Source: Enoplolaimus lenunculus
Lineage: Eukaryota; Nematoda; Enoplea; Enoplida; Thoracostomopsidae
DNA length: 64,000 nt
Direction: 5' to 3'
Assembly: GCA_030248215.1 (NCBI GenBank)
Contig: JASANG010000382.1
Location: forward strand, 1-64,000
The notes under the pieces were generated by a model. The model ran no database searches and had not been told where the DNA came from. It worked only from the letters and a program-made list of their open reading frames with translations. Positions 35,964 to 47,054 of this stretch are shown here, one piece after another. Within the stretch, counting starts at the first letter, position 1; each line of letters begins with the position of its first letter. The position numbers and the translations under genes are program-made.

Positions 35964-38900
35964 CTAAAAAAGAGTATCACAATATTCCATCATCCGATAT
36001 AACATCGAATTTCTCCCCTCCCCCGCGGATTCTTACCCCTCAAAAATAATCCGCTCACAGATGCCCGGCAAAAATCCGCTTGAGTAAAATCCACTCACGG
36101 ATGTCTTTCCCGTTCTGGTGGATCATTTCTCCCTGTAACAGCACCGCTTGTTCCGAGATTTTCCTTCCAAAATTTGATTAGCGAAATTATACCGTTCAGA
36201 AAAAATGAGCACTTTTTTCGTCCAGTGGATTGTTTCCACAATGAAATGAATTCATTTCCATGATTTTAAGATCAAAGAAGTAGAATTCATCAGCAAAAAC
36301 ATTGTCAGTAAAATTAGTCGTTATCTAAGGTAACACATATTACGTCTGATTCCAATTCAGCTCTATCATGGCTAACATGTGCACTGTGCTGCAATATGAT
36401 ATTCAAAATATTGTCTGCGAATGTCATATGACACGTTTGGAAACGTCTGCAAAGTTGCAGTAAGCTTGTCTGAATGCCCTACAGAATCCCATGATGCTAG
36501 AATTTGAAAACAGCAAGCTGATAACTTCGCATATGGAAATTTCAAATACCACTTCTACGCGGGATTTATTTGAGCCTGGAGTCATTTATGCATTAGAATT
36601 AGGGATAATTGACACTTATGGACTCTATATAGAGTTTAGCAACCCTATCCGCTTATGGACTCTTATTAGGGATACGGACTCATATTAATTGATTGGGACT
36701 GAAAATGAGGACCCCTCTTATTACCCCCTTCTTATTCGGGTCACTACAGTACCATAATAAAAATGCTTGATAATTTTTAAAATTTGTATATTTGCCAGCC
36801 GGCAGCCAATGACCGGCCGGACGGTCAAACATTTCATGGGCCGCCGGCCGGTCAAACATCTTATGGGCCGCCGGCCGATCAAACATCTCATGGGCCGCCG
36901 GCCGGTCAAACATTTCATGGGCGGCCGGCCGGCCTTCCAGTAGAAAAACTGGTAATTGCCCAACAATATTATGTATTTTAAGCAGCTAACATTTGCTTAT
37001 TATAGGTTTTGCATATAAAGCTTTCAACAGAAAATCGCGCCTGATACAAGGTATTATATTTTCGAATGAGTTTAACCCTATTACTAGGTGGCAACTGGTC
37101 TTTAACTTTTATTCTAAAGAATGTCGAGGTTGGAATTTAAGCGAATTTTCCCATTTTGTTCGTCCTACTTTTATGCCACTTTTGAGATCCGCAATTATAG
37201 GAGGTTGTCAGTTCGAAAACCTTTAGCTAACTGATGATATGTGGTACACAGATATATAAAATTGGGCCAAGATAAATTATAACTCAAAGACATCAATTGA
37301 AACTTACCGAATCGTCGTACTGCTTTAAGATTCGAAGCCTAAAGCGGATACAACGCTTTTTATACATTACAATCTACATTTACAATGTAATAATGTGAAA
37401 TATTTCAATAAATTTCTTGGTGTACAACAATTTCACATCGAACGATTTCATATTTTACAGACAGTGGTGGATCCAAAAATATCTATCAGGAACCATGCCA
37501 TAAGACATTCGCTATGCAACGGACTTTAGTGACCGTATATACAATTGTAGTGAGAAAAGTGAGCGAACCGCCAAACATAATAATTGTGTCAAACTCCAAT
37601 ACAAATTTTTTTTAAATCTTATGAACGTACAAGCCGCAAAATTGATTCCGGTAACCTGTAAACTGATAATTTTTAGATGAAAAGGCATGAACATCGATAT
37701 TACCTTCTTAGCCGACTTTCTTTCATTATTTTGAATTTTGTTGCTTGACGAAGCGCGAACATTTCGCTAAAAATTGAAGATATTTAAGTTGTAATGCAGC
37801 TAAAAGTAGTGCGAATATTATTTCCATTTGGTTGATGTATGATTCACAGGAAGGTTAAAGTAAATAACAAACGTTAATTAATTGCAGTGTACCTACAGTG
37901 GTATCCAAACCCGCGGCCGGCAAACGGCTCGAGGCTTTTAAACCGTCGCAGAAACTTTGCCCCTATAGAATAGCTTAAAACTCGCTGTTGCAAAAAATTT
38001 TGCATTCTCCTATTGAATGTTTTTAATCTTTAAAAACATGAACTGGCTGCGGGCGTAATGCTGTCTCGTTTTAAACTTTTCACTGCGAAAAAATTTGCGG
38101 AGCTGACGACAAACACATTGTGAACGGCGCATTAATATAAGGGCCAGGAACGCAGCAAAAGGTGTGTGCGAGATGAAAGTCGACACACCTAGAGAAATAT
38201 AACGCTGCAGCCGACGACTCTAAATATTAGCAAAACTAAAGCTTCGTGTTAGAATTTTAACCAAGTAGTGCCAAACTCCGCTAGGTTAACAATCGCTTGA
38301 TTCGTGCGTGATGTATTCAAACCAGTTTTGCCTGTGTTTTGATTTTTGCTTCACTGTCACAAAGAGATCTGATTGTTTTCTTCACATAAAATGACCAAAA
38401 ACCAAAACATTACGGCACCTCCGTTTTGACTTACATCCGCATACCTATAACTTTTTCAGTTTTCACTCGGTCTGTAGCCAGTCAAGAATGCAAGGGTGAA
38501 AAAGGTTTCAGCAGACGTGTGTAAGGATTTCAGACGACTTACAAGCGAAATTAAAACGTTTCTGAAAGATTTTAAGTGGGTCTTTCCATGGATTCCTGTT
38601 GACTACGTGACCGCAATCATACCTGCCTATCTTCGAAGTTTCCAAGCAGTTTACGACTATTTTTAGACTAACAATTGTTTTCTCATCAAACTTACATATA
38701 TCCAACTAAACTTCGAGCAATAAAATACATTATTCCGCAAATGATGATGCCCACAGGCAGTGCCCAGGTTTGAAGAAATCCTTGAAATCCGCCCATTTCG
38801 CGCGGCGGAAGCGTTCCAATAAACAGACCCGTAAGATTCGACAAAAAAACCATATTTGGCCTTAAGGCGCCTGAAAACAAGTAAGCAAACTTCTATGACG

Positions 38901-41900
38901 GTCAATTGTTTGTACAATTTTTATTATCTTTAGCTTTGAGCTAATTAGGTTGAAGAATTTGACTATAAAGTTCTCTTTTGAACAGCACCGCAGGTTAAAT
39001 TTTTCCAAAATCAAAAAAAATAATAACTTCGCGAGCGAAGCGAGCGAGAAGCTAGGCGTAATTATTTGTAAATTATGACATACGAACAGATTCAAATTGG
39101 GAGGGGTGCGCGGTCTCCCCGGCCCCCATCACGGTACGCCCCGTATACACCTATTAATTGCTGTCGTGTCAACGCGTGTTGAGAAACGTTGGTCGGCTCA
39201 GGAAGTTGAACAAGAAATTTAACATCAATGCTGTGCGTTTGTTCGGTAGGATAGTCAGGCAGCAAGTGAACGTTCTCTGGCTGGAACCAGTAGTATGGTC
39301 TAAAATATAAGTATTCATTTCAAAAACCACAACTCAAATTTGAAAAATTGCAAAAATATGTCGCCTTATTTAAACATTGATATAGATTTTTGTATGAAAA
39401 ATTTATCAACTTTTGATTTCGAAATTTTCATGACTGTTAGTTTTATCGCTCATCGAATTTTTGGGTTTTTCGGTTATCTCCCAGCCCGCGTTTGCCCAAA
39501 AGTGGTTGGATTTTGAAAAGTTTTGCATGTTTGACTTTCTCATGATTTGCCCTGATCGTTTTCCACCCAAATTTGAATTTTTTAAAAATTAGACTTTTCA
39601 AGGTCCCAAACCCCCCCTACGGTGTACACATTCGGGTGAACTGGATGCTATTGGGTTATATTCACGCCAAAAATACAATGTTTCGGCTGATAGTAAACTA
39701 AACTTTTTTTTTCTCAAAACAAACAAATTGTAATCATTAACTATAACCATTTTTTTCAAGGTTCAATTTTGTCTACCAGAACTTTTTTTCTTAAGCTGAA
39801 TCCGCTCGTCGTGTTCGTGAAACGACACTCCCGAGAAAAAATGTTCTCCTTCAGAACAACAAATTTCGAAATTTTTAAACGTCAGAAACAACATCCGGGA
39901 ATGGAATACCCATTCCGGATAACGACAAAGTTATCCTAGTTTCATTCGAACAAATGTAGGCGGCAACTACTATTTTTGATTGGTGAGTGAAAAAACTGCC
40001 CGCGGCAAAACGAGTGAAATGCCCACGCAGAGACCCTATAACTCCAGCGAACATTCAGAATCGTAATCATTGCTTCCGCCTGGCTGAGGAGTTCCGCCGG
40101 TTGCGTCCCCTGCGGACTTCGGTTTCTGCGAGACAGCAGCCCTCCTACTGTCAAAAGTTGTTAGCTCCAGCGGAAATAACAAGCGAAGGGGCCGATTTAT
40201 TAATTTTTTGTTCGATAACTGTAAAGTTACTGCGCGACAGACCCCGTCCCGGCCATAAGTTAGCCCGACTATCTTGGCTAATTTCCACTTGTTACGGGGC
40301 AAATTGTCTTTAACTACAACAACAGCACCAATGCGAGGCGATTCCTTGCTGTCGTTCCTATTTTTCACAGTTTTGGAGTGGGCACGCAACTCTAAGAGAT
40401 AATGGTCCCGCCAGACTTTCCAGAAGCCGTTCAGGAGGCCCTGGATTCGCTTCCATCGCAAAACCAAATCGTCCGGTGTGGTGGGTTTCGGGATGTAATC
40501 GACGCCATCGTCGCTATACTGAGGAAACCCGACCTTGGGACCCCCGATGAAATGCGACGGTGTTAATGGCGGTACCTCGGGGTCGGTGTCGGGGTAGACA
40601 AGTGGGCAAGTGTTGACTATTGCGGCCACTTCAGCGACAATCGTTTGGAGCTCAACAAAGGACACGCATCGGGAATCAAACGACTTTTTGAGGGAGGACT
40701 TCACAACCCCGACCATGCGTTCATAAAATCCCCCCCATCCATGGCGATAACTCCGTGATGAATTTCCAGGATACACCATGTGTTGCAGCAAAATCCTGCA
40801 CGGTCGTATCCACCACGACGTCGCGCCACAGCTTGCCAAACATTGCATTGGCGACGACGAACTGTTTCGCGTTGTCGGTGATGACCAATCGTGGCGAGCC
40901 ATACAACGCGCAAAATCGACGGAAACAAAGCACAAATTGTTCGGCCGTCAATTGTTCGACTACTTTAGATGCACTGCTCGACATACCGCGCACGTGAAGA
41001 GACAAACCCAAACCTTCGACGGTGGCTGCCCCTTTGGCCTGATCAGCAACGGACCCAGATAGTCAATGCCGACAGACGAAAAGGGTCTACATTGTTCTAC
41101 TCGGAACTCTGGCAACGGCGGCATCGGTTGCTCGCGAAAGCTGCCACCATGGATGTAACGACACGTCATGCATGACTTTATCACACGCTTCACTTGCGAT
41201 CGACCCGATATGATCCAGTACTTGTACCGGACTTGCGACAACGTATGCGTCGTACCAGCGTGGCGAAGACTGCGATGGACCGCATCGATGATCAAGTCTG
41301 TGTATCGATGATTTTTTGGCATCAACTTGGGAAACTTCGCATCGTCATCAATGTCGGCGTACTGCAACCGACCACCGCATCGAATGAATCCCTTGGGATC
41401 GATGAAAAGCTGAAGCTGTTTGTACTTCGACGGTAAGCAACATCCTGCTCTGACAGCGAAGATGTCGTGGAAGCTCGATCGCTGCACTCGAAGTTCCCAA
41501 AATATCTGGGAGTGCGACAACTCTTCCACCCGGAGCGGTCCGGTTTGTTTTTGCCCACGACAATTGTTGACGAATCTGTGAACCCACGCGGTAACCCGAA
41601 GCAATTTCCTCATGCTCGAAAAATGCTCGAGCCGGAACACATCGCTGTCGTCCACCTGCGTTGTCTCGACTGGTCGACCAGGGCGCTCTTGCTCTTCGGC
41701 GTCGACGTCGTTGAGCAACACCGTTGTGCCGTCAATGTTTTCCGGCCACTCAGTTTCGGTGATCAACCATGGTGGCCCATTCCACCATAGCGCATTGCTG
41801 GCTAGCTGATCGATGTGACAGCCACGTGACGATAGATCCGCGGGGTTGCATGTGGTTGGAACGTACCTGAACACGATGTCGCCATGTGAGTTGATTTCGT

Positions 41901-44900
41901 CGATGCGATTCTTCACAAACCGAGTTGTGATGACCTCTTTACGCTGCCAGTGTAATACACACTGCGAATCGCTCCAGAGAACCTTCTTCTCCACCGGCAA
42001 CCGTAGCTCCTTAGCGACAAACTGGATCACACGCGTTCCAATTAACATCGCCATCAATTCCAGCCTTGGAATTGACAAAGGCTTGATCGGTGCCACGCGT
42101 GATTTCGCAAAGACGAGCTTCGACGACACCCGACCATCAACGGCAACACGTAGATACACCACGGCCGCATACGCTTTGGCAGACGCATCACAGAAGACGT
42201 GAAGTTGGCGCGACGAGGCAGGAATACCACTGCCTGGATCTACACGCCGATGGATCTCGTTATCGGCGACTCCTTGCAAACTTGCAGCAACCTCTCGCCA
42301 TTGGTCAACCGTCGAATCAGGTAGCTTGTCATCCCAGCCAAGCTTGTCTTGCCACAGCTGCTGGATTATAAGCTTGCCAACTACGGTAACAGGCGAAAAG
42401 AAACCGCATGGGTCGAAAACGCTAGCCAAACATTTCAGCATCACCCGCTTGGTGACAACCGTTTCGGTCGCGGCACTGAATGACGTGCAGGACAACACGT
42501 CCCGCTTGGTATCCCATCGGAGGCCGAGCACTTTCGTCGTGTCCGTTTTCCCTCGATCGACACTATCGACGGAGTCAACAAACTGCTGACTGTTGCTATA
42601 CCACTCGCGAAGGTTCATGGCAGCATCGTTAAAAAGCGTCTTGGCGTCGCGGTAGAACGTCTTTGCTCCAACATCGTCCGCTACACCAGTGATGACGTTA
42701 TCGACGTAAATATTGCCCAAAATTTCCTGGGCCGCTGCCAACGAGGAATGCTGCAGATGGTGCTGCACCACAGCCGCCAGCAAAAACGGACTCGCCACGG
42801 CACCGAAAAATACCCGAGCAAAGCGAAAAACGACGAGATTGTCGCCACGAGCAGGTCGGTCGGGATCGTTGACCCACAAGAATCGTGCGACATCCCGAGA
42901 ATCTGCATTCAGACCGACCTGTAGAAACGCCTTTTCGATATCACTGACGAGTGCAACTGCGTGTAGACGGAATCGGATCAACAACCCGCACAGATCATCG
43001 AGGATTACCGGCCCCCGGTACATGCAATCATTAAGACTGGGGCTGGATTTCGAAGCCTTTGCAGAGGCGTCATACACAATGCGGACCTTCGTGGTTGATT
43101 TTCCAGGAGTGACGACCGCATGATGTGGAACATAGTGGACTGGAAACGAACTTCCACCTGCTGGAACTCGTTCGATGACGCCCTTCGCCTCTTGATCGAG
43201 AAAGGTCTGGTTGTACGCATCAAACAATGCCTTGTCGGCCGCAAGTCGCTTCAAAGTCGACGACAGACGCATCGACGCAAGAGTGTGGTTATCGGGCAAC
43301 GTCGGAGCGTTCGGCTTCATTGGCCAGGACACGGAATACCGGCCGTCAACACGCTGGATAGACTCATTGAACAATCGCATTGCTTCTTCGTCGTCATTCG
43401 TCGTCGACAGTGGTTTCACTCCGATGTCTTCCAGACTCCAGAAGCGCTCTACAGCAACATTAGAATCGACACTTGCCGCGAGATGCATGGTTGCGACACA
43501 GTGCTTGCTGGGAATACCGCGAGCATCGATTCTTCCGGCCGCGATGAACCCCAGAGACGACTGCAAGAAGTTGAGCCCATCGACGCACTGGACTCGCGAC
43601 GTCCCAACAAAGTCATAGTAGTAGTCAATGCCTACTAAGATGTCAACCGGAACCATTTCAGACCGCTTGCTAACGGTATCGGCCAACACAAGTTGTTTCA
43701 GCATCGGATACTTCGCCGGATCCAACGCCACCTTCTGAATCGGACACGAAATCTCTTCTATGACATTTGCAGTCAGCTCTTCGACAACCCCAGCCAAAAC
43801 AACCTCCAACCCGACGATGTTGTACCTGCTGGTGCGCCTCTGCGTTGTCGAGGAAATCGCGTCGAAATCCCTTCCACCCAATCCCTTGCGCCTGCGGCGA
43901 CAACTCGGGACCCCGCCACTGAGACGTTGCCGTCGTCGGCGTGTTCCGTCGCGGGGCCGTGGGCGCGGCGCCTCCCCCCGACTCTCCGACTTCGCGACGG
44001 CCGACTTCGATCCGAATTTCGACAAACACAAGCTACGATGATGACCTAACTTTTTGCAGTAGACGCAAGCGCGGGAATTGGAACAGTTCTTGACGACGTG
44101 GCCATTGCTGAGACAAATAAAGCAACGTCCATTCAACAGCTTTCGACGAGAAGACACCGACGGATGCGTCTGGCACTGGTCACTGTAGTGGGAATCCCCA
44201 CAATAGATGCACTTGGGACCCGCTGACGAGTTGTTCTCCGCGTTGTTGTGGAGGAGGGACGCCGAACTAGAATTCGATTTTCCCTGCAAATATTTGAGTT
44301 TTTCTACTGATGAAAGCTCGGGGTGGTCGTGGATAGTGGACGAAAAACTGTCCCAAAACTCGTCCCATTTCAAAGGATCCCCCGAAAATTTCCTGATTTC
44401 CAACTTGGGCAGCTTAACCGAAGCCCCATGCCTCGCGTTGATAAATGAATTCGACGATGAATTGTGAGCTGCCTCGGGGGGATGCGTTGTGGAGCTGGAT
44501 GCAGAAGTAGAGAGCTTAGTAGTAAGTTTAGCGACTGTATCTAGAATTTTCTCATCGATTTCAGACGCTTTTTCGATGTCTTCAGCTATGGCCGCCTCCG
44601 TATCTAGCGACAAGCCGATGTCCTCGTTAAGCGTTTTAAGCCTAGTGCGATAATCATTGAGCTTAGTAACGCAAGTTTGAGCCGCCTCAATATCGATTGG
44701 GCCTACCCCGGCTGAAATAGACTCAGCCCGTTTCACTTCCTTGGTGACATTGGCTCGAAGTGCACCCCTTTGGTGCACGCGAAGACTTGCCTTTGCTGAA
44801 GCCATTTACCCAAAAAAATTGGCTGACGTTTGTTATAGGGTGGGTGATGACGCAGCCCCCCAAATACTGGGAGGGGAAACTATCGGACGGAGATCCGCGT

Positions 44901-47054
44901 CATTATCAACCCGTAAAAAGTTCCCGCTACCAGAAAACCAGCCAATAGTCCAATTACAGTGAGAAACTTACCCTGTAATCCCGGCCGACAACACGAAAAA
45001 ATCCAATCGATGTTACTGGTGTCGATAAGGTTGAAGGACCATGTACAAATTCGGGTGAACTGGATGCTATTGGGTTATATTCACGCCAAAAATACAATGT
45101 TTCGGCTGATAGTAAACTAAACTTTTTTTTCTCAAAACAAACAAATTGTAATCATTAACTATAACCATTTTTTTCAAGGTTCAATTTTCTCTACCAGAAC
45201 TTTTTTTCTTAAGCTGAATCCGCTCGTCGTGTTCGTGAAACGACATACGGACCCAAAAAATTTTTTGTCCAAAAGTTTAACAATTATATACCATTTGATG
45301 TAGCTTGCAGAGCTGAGTCCAACGGTGTTATTTTTTTTGCAATCAGAGAATTAGTGAACGATTTATGGCCAAATAACATATTTGGTGCCCACCCAAATCG
45401 TTGGCAGCGCGCCAAATTAGAAATTTGAAGGCACTAAATAAAAATATAACTCGTTAACCAATCGTCTGATGACAAAAAATATAACACAGTTACACTCAGC
45501 TCGACAAAATTTTTTTTGGATCCCAAGGGGACCTTGGGGGGACCATAAAAAATCGAGTTTTTCAAAAATACAAATTTGGCCATGAAATGATCAGGGGAGA
45601 TCCTGAGAAACTCAAATATGCAAAAACTTCCAAAATCTGACCACTTTTGGGCAAACGCGGGCTGGGGGGGATAACCGAAAATACCCTTTCTATTCCGACG
45701 TTCGAAAAATAGAGTTTTAAACTGTGCCAAGAAAGTGAAAGCCGCGAGAACCAAAATTGTTTCCCCGCTCCACTGACAATTGCAATCTGTTGAACGCAAC
45801 TATCAATGATTAAATAGTAGCTTTTTTCACTTGTCATTGAATGAAGTGTGAAAAATTTGTGACATTGTTTACACAAGTTTTATTTTGTGAACGACACATT
45901 TTTGGATGCGGTTTTAAATAGAAATTATAACCTTCAGCAAACGTACTTTCCTGCACAAAGATCGTAAGGAATCGGGCACGCCGCAGTAACATTTGACACT
46001 GTTGGTAACGCAATAACACATTGGCATGCGAAATTTAAAATAAATGCAACGCCTCTTTTGAAAGAAGCTTCTGCATTTGTCCACTATAAACAGAAAAGCT
46101 ATTATTTTTAATACATGAACTATGAAAAAGCTCGTAGCCAGCTGCTTGCTGGGGGGGGGCTAAAATTGTTCATGAGCTGTAGGGCTTGAATATACATGCT
46201 AGGTTAAAAATTTCTGGGGGGGCTAAGGTTTTACAGGTGGGGCTAAGCCCTTCTGTTCCCCCCTTCGATGCGCGCCCGACTACATATACGTGAAACCAGT
46301 AGTATATTTTCAAAGAAGTTATGCAGTCTGGGACGTAGTAAATTTGGGGACGGTTCCTCCCGGTGTTTCAAAACCAAAACCTTGCATTTATGATAATGCT
46401 AAATTTGTTTGGTTTCTCGCTTGCTTCGGTCAATAGATTACTTCCACTCCGCAAGTATAATGTATTACGCTCCTCGGGGGCGTGGGTTCCGTTCCTTATG
46501 TCGAATTAGCTGCTACGCCCGTAGATAGTTGCATACTGTATGAAACATTGATAATATTGATCTCCAAAATTATCTTAATTTAAACACACGGTAAAACCGG
46601 TCAATGTTACTCTGAGGGCCCTCCCATTGTCCCACGAACAATAAAAGGGAACGACTAAATGTGAAACACAATGTGTGCGCAGATTTCGTTAAATGTCGGG
46701 TAGTTGGGACAGCAGGACAGCCAAAAACGTATATTACATATTAATATATACATAAAGGGATGTTTTGAGAGCTGGTTCGCGTACGCTGCACTCCTGATTG
46801 TAGTTTTCCCGGGACAATGGGATATCTCTCAGCGTACAGAATGGAACAAGTATAAACTGCACATGTGGGTATATTACACTACGCCAGTTACCAAATGATT
46901 CGTGCGAAACTAATTTCCAACTTACATCATCAATGGTTGCTCGCGGAATTGACAATGAAATAGCTTGTGTTGACCATTGGTCACTAAATTCGTTAATAGG
47001 CAACGCCATTTTCGATAATATTCTTCGTTACAAATTATATTCATTCGTAATGCC
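35679..47054 (-). CDS. 3' part of an unrecognised membrane-protein gene (five in-phase exons)
   Basis: Exons 46926-47054, 39151-39299, 38696-38870, 37308-37338 and 35679-35963 have GT-AG borders and phases that all agree (2, 1, 2, 0). The product would be about 254 residues of C-terminus. It has an ectodomain with PYYWFQPENVHLLPDYPTEQ and QLPEPTNVSQHALTRQQLIG, a TM segment (TWALPVGIIICGIMYFIARS), a short juxtamembrane LRILKQYDDS, and a Ser/His-rich tail with GGHHPYHQQQAGGKRH. One TM and an N-glycosylation-rich outside suggest type I topology. The large intron holds the BEL/Pao element. The first exon listed is the least certain. Family not recognised. Confidence 0.5.
36545..36750. repeat. Foldback element A solo arm
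   Basis: Plus orientation: GGATAATTGACACTTATGGA to CTTATTCGGGTCACTACAG. It ends about 60 bp before the GC-rich minisatellite. Confidence 0.72.
36811..36935. repeat. GC-rich 27-bp minisatellite
   Basis: About 4.5 units based on CCGCCGGCCGGTCAAACAT plus TTCATGGG. GC content is far above the AT-rich surroundings. Each unit is nine codons long, so open frames cross it on both strands; I do not call them genes. It lies in the last large intron of the membrane-protein gene's 3' half. Confidence 0.9.
37308..37338 (-). CDS. Membrane-protein gene 31-nt micro-exon
   Basis: Acceptor gtatccgctttag and donor TCG/gtaagt enclose 31 nt that complete a Met codon and add LRILKQYDDS. It is needed to bring the TM exon into the last exon in phase. 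Confidence 0.5.
38696..38870 (-). CDS. Membrane-protein gene exon, TM segment
   Basis: Acceptor cttgttttcag and donor ATAT/gtaagt. Encodes ALRPNMVFLSNLTGLFIGTL, PPREMGGFQGFLQ and the TM helix WALPVGIIICGIMYFIARSL. Confidence 0.62.
39151..39299 (-). CDS. Membrane-protein gene exon, ectodomain
   Basis: Acceptor tatattttag and donor ATAG/gtgtat. Encodes PYYWFQPENVHLLPDYPTEQ, THSIDVKFLVQLPEPTNVSQ and HALTRQQLI. Composition is clearly richer in G and C than the flanks, as expected for coding sequence. Confidence 0.6.
39458..39622. repeat. Left arm of foldback element B, split by BEL/Pao
   Basis: Contains GGTTATCTCCCAGCCCGCG and CCCAAATTTGAATTTTTTAA. Its reverse complement lies at about 45500-45687, on the other side of the retrotransposon, so both belonged to one foldback element before the insertion. 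Confidence 0.8.
39623..39827 (-). repeat. BEL/Pao 3' LTR
   Basis: 205 bp; plus-strand reading begins TGTACACATTCGGG and ends GTGAAACGACA. Nearly identical to the copy at 45042-45245, and flanked on its outer side by TACGG. Confidence 0.93.
40036..44805 (-). pseudogene. BEL/Pao gag-pol polyprotein region, broken
   Basis: One long gag-pol region in element order. DUF1759-like gag with WDEFWDSF and CCHC knuckles (CIYCGDSHYSDQC) lies near 44.1-44.8 kb, and reverse transcriptase (VRIVYDASAKAS, NIYVDN) near 42.6-43.2 kb. RNase H (VFCDASAKAYAAVVYL) lies near 42.1 kb, and the integrase zinc region and core near 40.7-41.3 kb. The C-terminal DUF5641-like stretch lies near 40.1-40.5 kb. The frame is largely preserved with few breaks. 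The many plus-strand frames over it are shadows. Confidence 0.88.
45042..45245 (-). repeat. BEL/Pao 5' LTR
   Basis: 204 bp, about three differences from the other LTR. Followed on the outer side by TACGG, the second copy of the target duplication. Confidence 0.93.
45246..45687. repeat. Remainder of foldback element B right of BEL/Pao
   Basis: Holds the palindromic centre near 45400 (AACATATTTGGTGCCCACC region) and the right arm ending GGGATAACCGAAAATACCC. The terminal arms of this family read as inverted copies of each other. Confidence 0.8.
46590..46830. repeat. Repeat shared with 13862-13912
   Basis: CTGGTTCGCGTACGCTGCAC then TTCCCGGGACAATGGGA resembles CTGGTTTGCGTACACTGAAC then TTCCGGGACAGTGAGA at 13862-13912. 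The left half carries an inverted GGGCCCTCCCATTGTCCC. Confidence 0.4.
46926..47054 (-). CDS. Candidate exon joining the membrane-protein gene
   Basis: Acceptor ataatttag and donor AT/gtaagt. The frame reads NIICNEEYYRKWRCLLTNLV then HKLFHCQFREQPLM and enters the next exon in phase 2. A second frame in the same DNA starts with ATG (MALPINEFSDQWSTQ) and could instead be a first exon ending in phase 0, which would not fit the next exon. Confidence 0.35.

Larger units (their letters stand above)
39623..45245 (-). mobile_element. BEL/Pao LTR retrotransposon, broken
   Basis: Minus-oriented LTR element of about 5.6 kb with two LTRs (204-205 bp, starting TG and ending CA) and a perfect 5-bp target duplication TACGG at 39618-39622 and 45246-45250. 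A TGG-start primer-binding site follows the 5' LTR at about 45024-45041. The internal part shows BEL/Pao landmarks: a DUF1759-type gag segment, CCHC zinc knuckles, an aspartic-protease/A17 region, reverse transcriptase, RNase H, integrase with an HHCC zinc region, and a DUF5641-like end. It is a fossil with few breaks. The LTRs differ at only about three positions, so the insertion looks recent. It lies in an intron of the membrane-protein gene and inside a foldback repeat. Confidence 0.93.

Noticed and set aside
36811-36935. CRISPR-like array
   Set aside because: Units are contiguous with no unique spacers and the context is a eukaryotic intron; it is a minisatellite.
40036-44962. Many plus-strand open frames over the BEL/Pao region
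   Set aside because: They are antisense shadows of the GC-rich polyprotein region and match no family.
45834-45953. Exon reading ESTFAEGYNFYLKPHPKMC on the minus strand
   Set aside because: It has a plausible acceptor, but joining it to the upstream exon in the supported phase gives an early stop, and it has no family match.
46926-47009. First exon starting MALPINEFSDQWSTQ
   Set aside because: Good ATG context but ends in phase 0, which does not fit the next supported exon; the alternative frame in the same DNA does. Kept only as an alternative.
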